Shown here: positions 1 to 9,438 of the stretch, piece by piece | Layout: the number at the start of each line of letters is the position of its first letter | How positions within the stretch are numbered: the first letter of the stretch is position 1 | Assembly (NCBI GenBank): GCA_948805675.1 | Contig: CAQIBN010000005.1 | Span: 2,691-66,690 of the forward strand | Direction: 5' to 3' | Length of the DNA stretch: 64,000 nucleotides | From: an uncultured Clostridia bacterium | GTDB taxonomy: Bacteria; Bacillota; Clostridia; TANB77; CAG-508 | Notes under the pieces: generated by a model | Told to the model about the DNA's origin: nothing | Database searches by the model: none | The model's input: the letters and a program-made list of their open reading frames with translations, nothing else | Translations under genes and position numbers: made by a program

Positions 1-845
1 GCGCTACTGGAGCTGATGGTGTGACTGGACCTACTGGGCCTACTGGCGCTACTGGCACTGATGGTGTGACTGGACCTACTGGGCCTACTGGCGCTACTGG
101 GGCTGATGGTGTGACTGGACCTACTGGGCCTACTGGCGCTACTGGCGCTACTGGACCTACTGGACCTACTGGACTGACTGGAAATACAGGTGCTACTGGT
201 GCTACTGGGCCTACTGGTATAACTGGTGCTACTGGTAACACAGGAGCCACTGGACCTACTGGGCCTACTGGGCTTACTGGCGCTACTGGAGCTACTGGTA
301 GCACAGGTGCTACTGGGGCAAATGGAAGCACAAGTATTATTCCTTTAGCTTCTGGTTTACCAATATCGCTTACTACTATTGCCTTAGGTTTAGCTGGTAT
401 TCCAGCCTTTATAGGATTTGGTTCTTCTGCTCCAGGGCTTACTGTTCTTGGTTCTAATATTGACCTTACTAATCCATCTGGAACATTATCTAACTTTGCA
501 TTTTCAGTGCCTAGAGCAGGAATAATTACTTCATTAAGTGCTTATTTTAGTACAACTGCAGCATTGTCACTTCTTGGTTCTACTATTACAATTACTGCAC
601 AATTGTATGTGTCAAGTACACCTAATAATTTATTTGTTCCAATACCTGGAGCAGTTGTAAATCTTGCTCCTGCACTTACTGGAACAATATCTATTGGTAA
701 TATAAGTAATGGATTAACTACAGGATTATCAATCCCTGTTACTCCACAATCTCGTTTACTAATGGTATATTCCGCTAGAGCTTCTGGTCTATCATTGATA
801 AATACAGTAGTTGGATATGCAAGTGCTGGAATAGAAATAGCATGA
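1..845 (+). CDS. Collagen-like repeat surface protein, 5' end outside window
   Basis: The frame is open from the window edge and ends at TGA 843-845, so the true start is not visible. About the first 105 residues are Gly-X-Thr/Ala triplets (GPTGPTGATG units), the collagen-like stalk of BclA-type exosporium and surface glycoproteins; threonines in such stalks are usual O-glycosylation sites. The last ~165 residues form a hydrophobic, beta-rich C-terminal domain resembling the trimerising head of BclA-like proteins. The tandem DNA repeats make copy-number variation likely. A strong terminator follows. The exosporium role is an inference from family; another surface location is possible. Confidence 0.85.
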   Translation, partial: ATGADGVTGPTGPTGATGTDGVTGPTGPTGATGADGVTGPTGPTGATGATGPTGPTGLTGNTGATGATGPTGITGATGNTGATGPTGPTGLTGATGATGSTGATGANGSTSIIPLASGLPISLTTIALGLAGIPAFIGFGSSAPGLTVLGSNIDLTNPSGTLSNFAFSVPRAGIITSLSAYFSTTAALSLLGSTITITAQLYVSSTPNNLFVPIPGAVVNLAPALTGTISIGNISNGLTTGLSIPVTPQSRLLMVYSARASGLSLINTVVGYASAGIEIA

Positions 846-922
846 TAGTAATCAGTATTAGATTTTACTAAAATCAAACCGTAAAAAGTAGAAATAAAAA
901 ATATCCTTTGTCAATAGTCTAA

Positions 923-975
923 AGAGCCCTTCATTTGAACTATACCCCCAAAATATAGTTCAAATTAGGGCTCTT
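923..975 (+). terminator. Hairpin terminator after the collagen-like gene
   Basis: GAGCCCT and TTTGAACTAT pair with ATAGTTCAAA and AGGGCTC around a C-rich loop, followed by TTCTTTATTTTA. It lies between two convergent genes and may serve both. Confidence 0.8.
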
Positions 976-1032
976 CTTTATTTTATAATATCTATTTTTT
1001 CTTATAGCTCATTCATATTTATATCTCCAATT

Positions 1033-1917
1033 TTATAGTAAAGTTAACTGATTTTCATTATTATTTTCTTTTTTATATGCCTTTATAATATCTTCCATTT
1101 TATAAAGCAAGCCATATTTACTACATTCTTCTTCAAAAACATTCTTCAAATTTTTATTTAATGAATAACAAAAGTAACTGTTACCAAAATTTTTAATATA
1201 TTTTTCTTTCATTCCTAGAAATGATTTATCCAATTGCTTAAAAAAGTAATCTTTTTGATTTTCTCTTAAAGTTACTCCTCCCATAGAAAATACAAATTTT
1301 GCTCCATTTTCTGCTGATAGTTTTATAACATTTCTTATATTTTTTTCTGAATCTGTTATAAAAGGAATAATTGGTGTAAGTAATGTCCCAACAAACAATC
1401 CTGAATCTGCTAACTGTTTCATTGCTTGTAATCTTGCAGAAGATGTACATACACTTGGTTCTATTATCTTTGATAAAGAGTCATCTGCTGTTGTTATTGT
1501 AAATTTCAGAATTGCATCTGATGTTGAATTTATTTCTTTAAACAAATCTATATCCCTAGTAATTAAATTACTTTTTGTTTCTATTGATATACCAAAACTG
1601 TAATATGATATCAGTTCTAATGCCTTCCTAGTTATCTTATATTGTTTTTCAAGTGGATTATATGTATCAGACATTGCTCCAATACCAATAACTCCTTTTT
1701 TTCTTTTTGTTTTTAACTCTTGATTTAAAATTTCTATTTCATTTGCTTTAGCTCTTACTCTATCAAAATCATCTATATTATAACAACTACTTCTACTATC
1801 ACAGTATATACATTTGTGAGAACACCCTTTATATAAATTCATATTATAATCAATTCCAAACCAATTTTCTCCATAACTTGCTTTTTGCATAATTGTTTTT
1901 GCCTTTATCCATTCCAT
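1033..1917 (-). CDS. Radical SAM protein, spore photoproduct lyase-like (SplB/Rv2578c type)
   Basis: About 294 residues. The cluster-binding motif CSHKCIYCD (CX3CX2C) is near residue 32 within a YKGCSHKC context typical of the SplB-like radical SAM group. The rest fits the partial TIM barrel (IGAMSDTYNPLE, LLTPIIPFI). The start at 1917 is chosen because ATG overlaps the stop of the upstream regulator as TAATG, which implies translational coupling; a longer reading frame from 2046 only overlaps that regulator. Substrate is unknown; relatives include DNA photoproduct lyases and uncharacterised RNA or protein modifiers. Confidence 0.8.
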   Translation of the reverse strand: MEWIKAKTIMQKASYGENWFGIDYNMNLYKGCSHKCIYCDSRSSCYNIDDFDRVRAKANEIEILNQELKTKRKKGVIGIGAMSDTYNPLEKQYKITRKALELISYYSFGISIETKSNLITRDIDLFKEINSTSDAILKFTITTADDSLSKIIEPSVCTSSARLQAMKQLADSGLFVGTLLTPIIPFITDSEKNIRNVIKLSAENGAKFVFSMGGVTLRENQKDYFFKQLDKSFLGMKEKYIKNFGNSYFCYSLNKNLKNVFEEECSKYGLLYKMEDIIKAYKKENNNENQLTLL

Positions 1918-2807
1918 TACTTTTCTTCCTCTATTACAGGTATTCTTATTACAGTTTTTAATTTTTCCCTTATTATATTTTTTGCATATTCTGGGGATAT
2001 CACCTTTATATGTTCTCCAAAAGATAAAATATATCCATATACCCAATCATTTTCAGGAAATTCTACTTTTATAATAAAGTCACTATTTTCTTTTTCAAAC
2101 TCATCATATACTCGATACGACATTTCCTTTTTTATCTCTAATTCTAATGATATCATTTTCATTTTATAATTTGTGCTAGTTTCTTTTGGTAATTCTCTTT
2201 CAAAATGTTCTTCTAATATTTTTATATCTTTTATTCTTGCAATTATAAATATCCTATAATCTTGTTTAATTCTGCAATATGCTTTTATATACCAAGACTT
2301 ATCTTTAAACCAAACTTTCAAAGGTTCTACTTGGCTTACACTTTCTTCTCCTCTAGAATTATAGTATTTAAACTCTATAATGTTTTTATTTAATATAGCA
2401 TCTTTTATGCTGTTAAATTTATTATTTTGACAATTATCTATGCCCCAATTTGAAAAGTCTACTTCTATCTAATTTTTACTGCTTTTATTAAATAACATAC
2501 TCATTTTTTCAAGTAGAGTCTTTTCATTATCTATATTTAGTTTTTGTAAACTTTGCAAACTAAATAAAATCTGATTTTGCTCTTCTTCTGTTAATAATGA
2601 TTTATCTAACACAAAATTGTCTAATAAATTAATTCCTCCACCTTTTCCCTTATTTGCATATATTGGAATTTTGGAACTACTTAATACTTCTATATCTCTA
2701 TATATTGTTCTTGTAGATACTTCAAATTTATCAGCAAGTTCTTTTGCTGTAATTGTTTTTCTTTCTAATAGTATATATACAATTTGGAATAATCGATTTA
2801 TTTTCAT
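1917..2807 (-). pseudogene. HTH-WYL transcriptional regulator interrupted by an in-frame TAG
   Basis: One reading frame holds an N-terminal HTH_11 domain (ELADKFEVSTRTIYRDIEVL, residues ~20-45) and a C-terminal WYL domain (WFKDKSWYIKAYC). They are separated only by TAG at 2469-2471, with no change of frame. Family members usually have N-W-I-E-V-D-F-S at this point and the sequence reads N-stop-I-E-V-D-F-S, so a TGG to TAG nonsense mutation is the simplest explanation. WYL proteins sense nucleic-acid or small ligands and often regulate adjacent defence or radical SAM genes. The HTH half or readthrough product could still function. The gene is coupled to the downstream radical SAM gene. Confidence 0.8.
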
Positions 2808-2893
2808 ATTCTCACCCAACTTTATGATTCATATAAAATTTTTTACTTTATATTTTTATCATTTCTACTTAAGTAACTCAAATATTCATTCAA

Positions 2894-3298
2894 TTAACTC
2901 AATATAACCCTTGCAAAATCTAATAAATCAGTCAAATGATTTTCTATTACATCTTTTAAAATCTCTTCATCAATTTCTTTATAATCATGAATTGCTATAT
3001 TTCTAAAACCAACCATTCCTTGCATATTTTTAGACATACTCTCATCTATTATTTTGTTTTCTTCAAGAAAAACAAATGCTTGCCTTTTATTTTGTGGTAA
3101 ACCTAATTTTCTAGTCGATACAATATACATTGCTAAATCTAATACTGCTTCACATGCTCTTTGTAAATTTAAAACAATCATATCCATTTTTCTATAATCT
3201 TTTAAGTTTTTAGAATCCCCCTCATATTCTTCATTTATTCTGTTTATACATTTTTCTATTGTTTCAAATTTGTTTAAAATAACTGCCTTATTTTCCAT
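2894..3298 (-). CDS. HepT-like HEPN RNase/toxin (DUF86)
   Basis: About 134 residues, all helical. It carries the HEPN RNase signature RNIAIHDY (RX4HXY) near residue 105. HepT toxins pair with MntA antitoxin nucleotidyltransferases that AMPylate the tyrosine of this motif, but no MntA gene is next to it here, so it may be an orphan. The start M-E-N-K at 3298 is preferred: the longer frame to 3361 reads through a copy of the interspersed palindromic repeat (3308-3334), which seems to have separated the gene from its original upstream sequence. Confidence 0.75.
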   Translation of the reverse strand: MENKAVILNKFETIEKCINRINEEYEGDSKNLKDYRKMDMIVLNLQRACEAVLDLAMYIVSTRKLGLPQNKRQAFVFLEENKIIDESMSKNMQGMVGFRNIAIHDYKEIDEEILKDVIENHLTDLLDFARVILS

Positions 3299-3307
3299 AA
3301 ATTGTAT

Positions 3308-3334
3308 GGACAAAGGGACGGTTCTCTTGTCCAT
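3308..3334. repeat. Interspersed palindromic repeat, copy 1
   Basis: Imperfect 27-bp palindrome TGGACAAAGGGACGG...TTGTCCA. The same unit recurs at 4528, in the 7346-7499 cluster, at 52146 and at 53097, in both orientations. Here it abuts the 5' end of the HepT-like gene. Confidence 0.9.
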
Positions 3335-3506
3335 ATATTTCAATGTTGATAAATCTAACATAGAATTATCTGCTTTTTATTCATTAAACAAAGAAAATCA
3401 ATAAATTATATTAGATTTAATAAAATTCTATAATCAAAAACAGAGATAAAAAATAAATACAATGATTTAATATATGCTATATATAAATTTATTACTATAG
3501 CTATAA

Positions 3507-3545
3507 AATAAATACACAAGTATAAAAAAACTTATGTGTTTATTT
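3507..3545. terminator. Stem-loop, possible terminator
   Basis: AAATAAATACACAAGT faces ACTTATGTGTTTATTT with one mismatch and a 7-base loop. It lies in the gap between the HepT-like gene and the partial HepT duplicate. The tail is only modestly T-rich, so function is uncertain. Confidence 0.45.
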
Positions 3546-3756
3546 ATGGTTGCTATTTATAAAGCTTCAATTCTTTATGCACCTATTATCATCCTCTTCT
3601 TTTTAATCTTTCATTTTTAGTAATATATTATATTTTTGTCAATAGTAAATTTATTAGCCAAATAGTCTATTTGTATAAATTTTTTCACTTTATATTTCTT
3701 CATCATTATAACTATAATTTTTATCAATTCTACTCGAGTAACCTAAATATTCATTT

Positions 3757-3905
3757 ACTTAAGCCCAATATAACTCTTGCAAAATCTAATAAATCAGTTA
3801 AATGGTTCTCTATTACATCTTTTAAAATATCTTCATCAATTTCTTTATAATCATGAACTGCTATATATCTAAATCCTATCATTCCTTGCATATTTTTAAT
3901 TCTTT
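3757..3905 (-). pseudogene. Partial duplicate of the HepT-like gene (C-terminal part)
   Basis: This stretch matches 2894-3040 at high nucleotide identity and again encodes the C-terminal region around the HEPN motif (FRYIAVHDYKEIDEDILKDV). It has no start and ends abruptly. Flanking sequence back to about 3690 also matches the region downstream of the intact gene, so a segment of roughly 200 bp was duplicated. Confidence 0.75.
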
Positions 3906-3927
3906 TATCTCTTCAATTCTTTTTCCC

Positions 3928-4482
3928 CTAAGGTATTATAGTATTACTTTCAAATCTTAATTCTTTTATTTTCGAAATATCTATATTATATATTTGCTTA
4001 TATATATCATCACAATTTAAAGTAGTAATTTTAGATTCATCTATATTTAGAATTTCTTCTACTCCGATAATTTCCGCTTCTGAGTTTGCTTCTATCTCCA
4101 TATAAGTTGGTATCATAGGCCATGAGTCTATATCTATTTCGACTCCATTTAGTATATAACTAATTCTATCATTTTCTTGATAGCTTCTGCTTTTAAAACC
4201 TATTTTTTCTAAAAATTCATTTGCTTTTTCAAAATCTTCTACTTCAAATTCAACTTCTCTAGTACCATCTATTGTGTTACTTACTATATCTTTATATGTT
4301 AGTGTTGAGACATTTCCATTTGTTCTTAATCTAATCCATTTTCCTTTTTGAATCGGTTTTAAATCATAAACATATCTTTTTTGATTAAACTCTCCTTTCT
4401 TAGTTGCACCTAGTGCTTCTAATTTTTTTATCATTTCTTTTTTATTTATGTCTAATACTCTAACTTCATATTCTGTTTTCAT
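3928..4482 (-). CDS. CYTH domain protein (class IV adenylate cyclase / thiamine triphosphatase superfamily)
   Basis: 184 residues, usual length for a one-domain CYTH protein. The N-terminal EYEVRVL gives the ExExK-like metal-binding signature in variant form. Further acidic and basic strands follow (GKWIRLRTNG, REVEFEVEDFE, EIDIDSWPMIPTYMEIE), matching the triphosphate tunnel fold. Such proteins act on inorganic or organic triphosphates; the substrate cannot be told from sequence. Two CGG triplets occur here but both are out of frame (GCG GAA and ATC GGA) and the gene is intact. Confidence 0.75.
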   Translation of the reverse strand: MKTEYEVRVLDINKKEMIKKLEALGATKKGEFNQKRYVYDLKPIQKGKWIRLRTNGNVSTLTYKDIVSNTIDGTREVEFEVEDFEKANEFLEKIGFKSRSYQENDRISYILNGVEIDIDSWPMIPTYMEIEANSEAEIIGVEEILNIDESKITTLNCDDIYKQIYNIDISKIKELRFESNTIIP

Positions 4483-4527
4483 ATTATCACCTTTCCTTTA
4501 TTATTAAAATTTATATTGACAAAAGTA

Positions 4528-4554
4528 TGGACAAGAGAACCGTCCCTTTGTCCA
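4528..4554. repeat. Interspersed palindromic repeat, copy 2
   Basis: Inverted orientation relative to copy 1 (TGGACAAGAGAACCG...). It lies directly behind the stop of the histidine kinase gene and could act as its 3' hairpin. Confidence 0.9.
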
Positions 4555-4556
4555 CC

Positions 4557-5654
4557 TTATAACTCTATATAAAATTCTATTAAATCACTATCATTTTTCA
4601 CATAAATATTCCCATCATGTAACTCTACAATTTCTTTTGTAATTGCAAGACCAAGACCTGCTCCTCCTTTGTCACTTTTCCTTGATTCATCAACTCTGTA
4701 AAATTTATCAAATATTTTATCTAACTTATATTTTGGAATTTTATCTCCTTTATTTTTGAATATAATCTGTATATTTTTTTCATCTTGCATAATTTTTATT
4801 TCTATATTTGTATTTTCATAACTATAATTAATTGCGTTTTTTATAAGGTTTCCAAAACATCTTGCAAGTTTATCTCCATCTCCTAAAAAATAAACATTAT
4901 CTGGTTTATCTACAATACATCTTAGTTTTTTTTCTTGCAACATTGGATAACATTCCTCTATTAATTGGTCAATTAAAAAAGATAGATTTATTTTCTGTTT
5001 ATTTATTGGCATATCATGTATATTATATTTAGTTATTTCAAAAAACTGGTTTGTTAAATCTTCTACTCTAAAAGCCTTTTGTAATGCAATTTGCATATAT
5101 TTTTCTTGTAAGGGTTTTGAAATGTATTTTTCTTCTGTTAATAATGTCAAATATCCTATAATTGATGTAAGAGGAGTTTTTAAATCATGTGCCATATACA
5201 TAATTAAATCGTTTTTCTTATTTTCCGCTTCTTTAGCTTCATTTCTATTTTTTATTAATTCTATTCTTATATTATTCAATTTATTTTCAATTATAGCTAA
5301 ATCTGCTGGTAATTTAACTGTTTCATCTGGATTTATATAAATTTGATTCATTGCTGATATTATAATGATTAAATTATTAGAAGTATTTCTTATTACAAAA
5401 AATGATATTATAGATACTATTATAAAAAGTATTATTGTAATAATAATAGGCTTCTCAGTAACTATAAAATAATAAAAAAAGTCATTTAAATGTCTCATCT
5501 CTTCAGCTATTTGGTCATTAAATACACCATCAATTAATATAATAAGTACTATACCACTAATAATTGTATAAAGAATTATTTTACCTACTGCTTTTAAAGC
5601 AATTCCATTTTTTATACTATTAAATTCTTTTATTTCATTCAATTTTATATCCAA
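4557..5654 (-). CDS. Sensor histidine kinase, VanS-like
   Basis: 365 residues. Two membrane segments (residues ~23-43 and ~70-90) flank a short extracellular loop. HisKA follows with the phospho-acceptor in MAHDLKTPLTSIIGY (~155), then HATPase_c with N box (NLIKNAINYS), G1 and G2 (DKGGAGLGLAI). The short sensor loop is typical of VanS-like, envelope-sensing kinases. It overlaps the response regulator by 20 bp, a two-gene operon. The divergent C39-like peptidase gene is the likely target, an inference from position. Confidence 0.85.
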   Translation of the reverse strand: MDIKLNEIKEFNSIKNGIALKAVGKIILYTIISGIVLIILIDGVFNDQIAEEMRHLNDFFYYFIVTEKPIIITIILFIIVSIISFFVIRNTSNNLIIIISAMNQIYINPDETVKLPADLAIIENKLNNIRIELIKNRNEAKEAENKKNDLIMYMAHDLKTPLTSIIGYLTLLTEEKYISKPLQEKYMQIALQKAFRVEDLTNQFFEITKYNIHDMPINKQKINLSFLIDQLIEECYPMLQEKKLRCIVDKPDNVYFLGDGDKLARCFGNLIKNAINYSYENTNIEIKIMQDEKNIQIIFKNKGDKIPKYKLDKIFDKFYRVDESRKSDKGGAGLGLAITKEIVELHDGNIYVKNDSDLIEFYIEL

Positions 5655-6315
5655 CTCCCCATACAGTTTTTATAAATTTAGGTTTTCTTGTATCTTCTTT
5701 TAGTTTCTCTCTTATTCTTCTTATATGTACCATTACTGTATTATTGTTATCTAAATACTTTTCTTTCCAAACCTTTTCAAATAATTCCTCAGAACTTACT
5801 ACATGACCCTTATTATTTGCTAAATATAGTAATATATCAAACTCCAGAGGTGTTAATTCTATTTTCTCACCATATAATAAACATTTATGCTTTTCTTTAC
5901 ATATTTCTAATCCATCTATAAAAATTGCTTCTTCATCATTTCTATCATTATATTTTGTATATCTTCTTGCTTGAGATTTAACTCTTGCAATTAATTCAAG
6001 TGGATTAAATGGTTTTGTCATATAATCATCTGCACCAAGTGTTAATCCTGTAATTTTATCTTTATCTTCTATTTTTGCTGTAAGCATTATAATTGGAAAT
6101 TTTAAATTCTTATCTCTAATAAATTTACAAATTTCAAATCCATCTTTTCCTTTTATCATTACATCCAGTATTGCAAAATCTAATTCTACTGTATTAATGC
6201 AATTTATAGCTTCTTCTGATGTATAAAATTTATACACATTATAATCTTCATTTTTTAAATATAATTCTATTAAATCTGCAATTTCTTTTTCATCATCTAT
6301 TACTAATATATTCAT
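5635..6315 (-). CDS. OmpR-family response regulator, VanR-like
   Basis: About 226 residues. The receiver domain has the acidic pair DDE near residue 8, phospho-acceptor Asp in FAILDVMIKGKDG, Thr in IMLTAK and Lys in MTKPF. A winged-helix Trans_reg_C domain follows (ELTPLEFDILLYLANNKGHVVS, VMVHIRRIREKL, VWGVGYKIE). The start at M-N-I-L-V-I-D (6315) is preferred over an upstream start that adds nine unconserved residues. It pairs with the overlapping kinase. Confidence 0.85.
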   Translation of the reverse strand: MNILVIDDEKEIADLIELYLKNEDYNVYKFYTSEEAINCINTVELDFAILDVMIKGKDGFEICKFIRDKNLKFPIIMLTAKIEDKDKITGLTLGADDYMTKPFNPLELIARVKSQARRYTKYNDRNDEEAIFIDGLEICKEKHKCLLYGEKIELTPLEFDILLYLANNKGHVVSSEELFEKVWKEKYLDNNNTVMVHIRRIREKLKEDTRKPKFIKTVWGVGYKIE

Positions 6316-6563
6316 AAATTTATCACCTATTTTTTGTCCCAAAAGTGATAGACAATTTTTGGCATCTTCAAATGGACTTTCTGCCCTAAATTCTCTGCTA
6401 CTTTTAAGTTATTTTTTCAATTTAAATTATAACATATTTTTATTAACTTTTCATTTTATAATACAAATTGTAAGAAAATTTTAAGTTTTTATTAATTATT
6501 TCTTAAAACACTTATTTTATTTTACATTTATACTATAAACAAATATTAAGGAGGTTGTCTAAA

Positions 6564-7344
6564 ATGAAAAAAGATAAGACAAATTTAAATATAAAAAAAT
6601 TAATTACACTTTTATTTATTATAATATTATTAATATTTCTTTGTATAAGATTTCATAATCTTCTAAATCGTTATATTTCTAATAATTCTATTATAGAATT
6701 TCCAAAGATACAAAATAAATCAGAGTATAAAGTAATTAAAGAAGATTATAATAAAAACTATTCTGGATTAGGTATGCAAGAAGTTAAAGATAAAGATGGA
6801 TATTTTACAACCTTTACTACAGAGGACAAAAATAAAAAAGTTTACAAAGAATATAAACAAAATGGTTATAGTTCTTGGAGTAATTTAGAGTATTGGGGTG
6901 GTACAATGACTGATAATGGATGTGGAATAACTGCAATATCTACTATATTAAGTGGTTATAATAAAAATTATACTCCTGGTGAACTTAGAAATAAATATTA
7001 TCCAGTCTTGGATAATGAAAAAATTTCAAAAGAATTATCTTCTACTTTTGGAATTAATAATTCAGATTTCTTTTATGATTCTAACCATTTATCTAATTCA
7101 TATATTGAAAAACATTTAAAAAGTAATAGACCTATTCTTATTTGTGTATGGAATAAACCTAGAAATAATAGGTGGACAACTGCTTCTCATTATATGGTTT
7201 TACTTGCTACTGATGGCCTTCGGAAAAGTTTACATTTCTAATCCTAATGGACTTCAAAATAATAGTAAAAGTTCAGGTTGGTATGATATAAATGAAGTAA
7301 GTCCTTATATTGCAAAAGCATTATATATAGAAAGTTATAAATAA
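6564..7344 (+). CDS. C39-like membrane-anchored cysteine peptidase, read through one CGG recoding site
   Basis: About 259 residues after the shift. A single N-terminal membrane segment (~15-35) is followed by a peptidase_C39_2-type domain with the nucleophile in DNGCGITAIST and the His in ASHYMVLLATDG. The start 6564 follows AAGGAGG at optimal spacing. In frame 0 the protein ends at 7241; skipping C 7221 gives D-G-L-G-K-V-Y-I-S-N-P-N-G, the usual C39-like strand, and continues to TAA 7342-7344. It is divergent from the VanRS-like operon, which may control it. Likely acts outside the membrane on peptides or peptidoglycan; substrate unknown. Confidence 0.8.
7221..7223 (+). other. CGG recoding site, C39-like peptidase
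   Basis: Zero-frame CTT CGG AAA AGT runs to a stop at 7241. Reading CTT (C) GGA AAA GTT restores the conserved G-K-V-Y strand. Confidence 0.85.
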
Positions 7345-7345
7345 A

Positions 7346-7499
7346 ATGGACAAAGTGGTGGACAAAGGGACGGTTCTGGACTGGACAAAGGTGGACAAAG
7401 GGACGGTTCTCTTGTCCATTTTCATTAACTAAAATAAAACAGATTTTATATAGAAAAATGGACAAGAGAACCGTCCCTTTGTCCACCACTTTGTCCAGG
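7346..7499. repeat. Cluster of palindromic repeats forming a large inverted repeat
   Basis: Tandem, partly truncated copies of the GGACAAAGGGACGG unit at 7346-7419 face inverted copies at 7457-7499, so the whole stretch can fold into one long hairpin. It fills the gap between the convergent C39-like and acyl-CoA synthetase genes and touches both stop codons, so it may serve as a bidirectional terminator. Confidence 0.85.
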
Positions 7500-9194
7500 T
7501 TATAGATTTTCTTGTCTTTTTATTTTATTTGTAGTAGTTTTAATTAAGGGTTCTTCTGTTAATATCATTCCCCTTATTGCCTTATATTTGGGCATTGTTT
7601 GATTAATTTCTTTTACTTTACTTAAAATAGCCTGATAGATTTCTTCATCTGTTTCCACTTTGTATACATCTTTTACTCTTTGCCTATCAAAAACAATTTT
7701 TACATTTATTTTTATGTTTTCTTTATCTTCTGACAATTGTTTTCCAAATACAAAAGACTCCTCTACACCTTCTATTTTATTAACCAAATTTTCCATTTCT
7801 TCTGGAAAAATATTTTTGCCATTTTTTAATACAATTACACTTTTCTTTCTTCCACATATGTATATATAACCATCTTCATCAATTTTAGCTAAATCTCCTG
7901 TATAAAACCATCCATCTTTAATAGCTTCTTTACTTGCTTGTTCATTTCCATAATATCCAAGCATTACACTAGGACCTTTAACTACTAATTCACCAATACC
8001 CTCATCATTTTTATCTACTATTTTTACTTGTACACTTGGAACTGATTTTCCAATTGAACCAATTTTGTAATATTTATTTGTTCCAATTGCAACAACTGGG
8101 GATGTTTCTGTTAACCCATATCCTTGAACTAAATTTATTCCAAGTAATCTATACTTTTCTTCTATTTTTGAATCTAATGCTGCAGCTCCACTTATAAATA
8201 GCTTAACCCTAGAACCAAGCATATCATGAATTTCTTTAAACACTTCTTTTCTATCATTCATGGATGCATTCTTATATTTTTCTTCATTTTCTAATATTTC
8301 TTGCAATCTTCCTTGTTTTTCTATTTTTTTTCTAATCATATTAAATATTCTTTCATATATTCCTGGAACACATGCCATAACTGTAACTTGATATTCATTT
8401 AGGTTATCTACTATATGTCGTATTCCATCACAAAATACAGTTTGAGCTCCTTTATATAAAGAAAATAAGAAACCAACTGTACACTCAAAAACATGGTGTA
8501 ATGGTAATACAGAAAGCAAAGTATCATCACTTGTTACATCTAAGACACTTGCTAAATCCATTAAATTTGAACAAATATTTTTATGAGAAAGGCTAACTAC
8601 TTTAGCACTTGATGTAGTTCCTGATGTAAATAACATAATCCCCATTTCTTCTGGATTTATACAAGCATCAATAAATTTTGTATTTCCTTCTTCTAATAAT
8701 TTTTTACCTGATTTAATTAATTCCTTTTGTGAATAAATTCCATCTGTATGTACATTTAAATCCATTGAAATTAAATGTTTTAGTTTATTTTTTTCACTAA
8801 ACTTTACTTTTTCAATAGTTTTAGAATAATCTTGTGAAAAGAATATTGCCTCGATATTAGATCTTTCTATTAATGATTCTAATTCATTTGCAGGTAATGA
8901 CTTGTCAAGTGGTACAACTGTTCCAGTTCCACAAGTAATTGATAAATAAGCAAGTTCCCATTCATATCTATTTTCACCAATAATCCCTATTCTTTTTCCT
9001 TTTAATCCTAAGTCTATTAATGCTGTTCCTAAGCAATCTACCATATCTCGTACTTCGTTATGTGTAAAAACTTGATATTTTCCATCTTCCATCTTTATTT
9101 TATATGCAGGTCTATGTTTGTATAAATCTCTTGTTTTATTTAACATATCTTTTAAATCTGTTATTTCTATATAATTATATAATCTTTTGCTCAT
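7500..9194 (-). CDS. AMP-forming long-chain acyl-CoA synthetase (FadD/LACS-like)
   Basis: 564 residues, typical of AMP-binding enzymes. The phosphate loop LFTSGTTSSAKVVSLSHKN is at ~175-195, the adenine motif QGYGLTETSP at ~355, GELVVKGPSVMLGYY, the Asp of GWFYTGDLA and the hinge CGRKK. The catalytic lysine is expected near TTTNKIKRQ at the C-terminus. It activates fatty acids with ATP and CoA at the membrane. No CGG occurs in any frame of this gene, although it has many glycines. Confidence 0.88.
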   Translation of the reverse strand: MSKRLYNYIEITDLKDMLNKTRDLYKHRPAYKIKMEDGKYQVFTHNEVRDMVDCLGTALIDLGLKGKRIGIIGENRYEWELAYLSITCGTGTVVPLDKSLPANELESLIERSNIEAIFFSQDYSKTIEKVKFSEKNKLKHLISMDLNVHTDGIYSQKELIKSGKKLLEEGNTKFIDACINPEEMGIMLFTSGTTSSAKVVSLSHKNICSNLMDLASVLDVTSDDTLLSVLPLHHVFECTVGFLFSLYKGAQTVFCDGIRHIVDNLNEYQVTVMACVPGIYERIFNMIRKKIEKQGRLQEILENEEKYKNASMNDRKEVFKEIHDMLGSRVKLFISGAAALDSKIEEKYRLLGINLVQGYGLTETSPVVAIGTNKYYKIGSIGKSVPSVQVKIVDKNDEGIGELVVKGPSVMLGYYGNEQASKEAIKDGWFYTGDLAKIDEDGYIYICGRKKSVIVLKNGKNIFPEEMENLVNKIEGVEESFVFGKQLSEDKENIKINVKIVFDRQRVKDVYKVETDEEIYQAILSKVKEINQTMPKYKAIRGMILTEEPLIKTTTNKIKRQENL

Positions 9195-9246
9195 TTATTT
9201 TCTCCTATATTTATTTTTAGTTTTTTAAATTATTAATATCATAAAA

Positions 9247-9275
9247 AACTCTTCATGTCTTTAGACTGAAGAGTC
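9247..9275 (-). terminator. Stem-loop upstream of the acyl-CoA synthetase gene
   Basis: ACTCTTCA and TGAAGAGT pair; on the minus strand the stem is followed by TTTTTTATG. It would stop transcription coming from the nrdDG side before the synthetase gene. Confidence 0.6.
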
Positions 9276-9438
9276 AGTTTAATTGTTTTCTTTTTATTTC
9301 TTTGTGTTAAGATATTTAAAAATCAAAATTAAATGATAGTGATATTCAATTATTAGAAGATTTTGCTGATGATAAAATATTAATGGAAGAGGATATGAAT
9401 TTAATAAAAAATATGATTTTAAGAATGGTATAAAATTT

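Noticed and set aside
1..350. CRISPR-like or satellite array from the tandem repeats
   Set aside because: The repeats are in-frame Gly-X-Thr codons of a collagen-like protein.
7346..7499. CRISPR array from the clustered GGACAAAGGG units
   Set aside because: Copies are adjacent or inverted, without regular spacers, and the same unit is scattered over the window.
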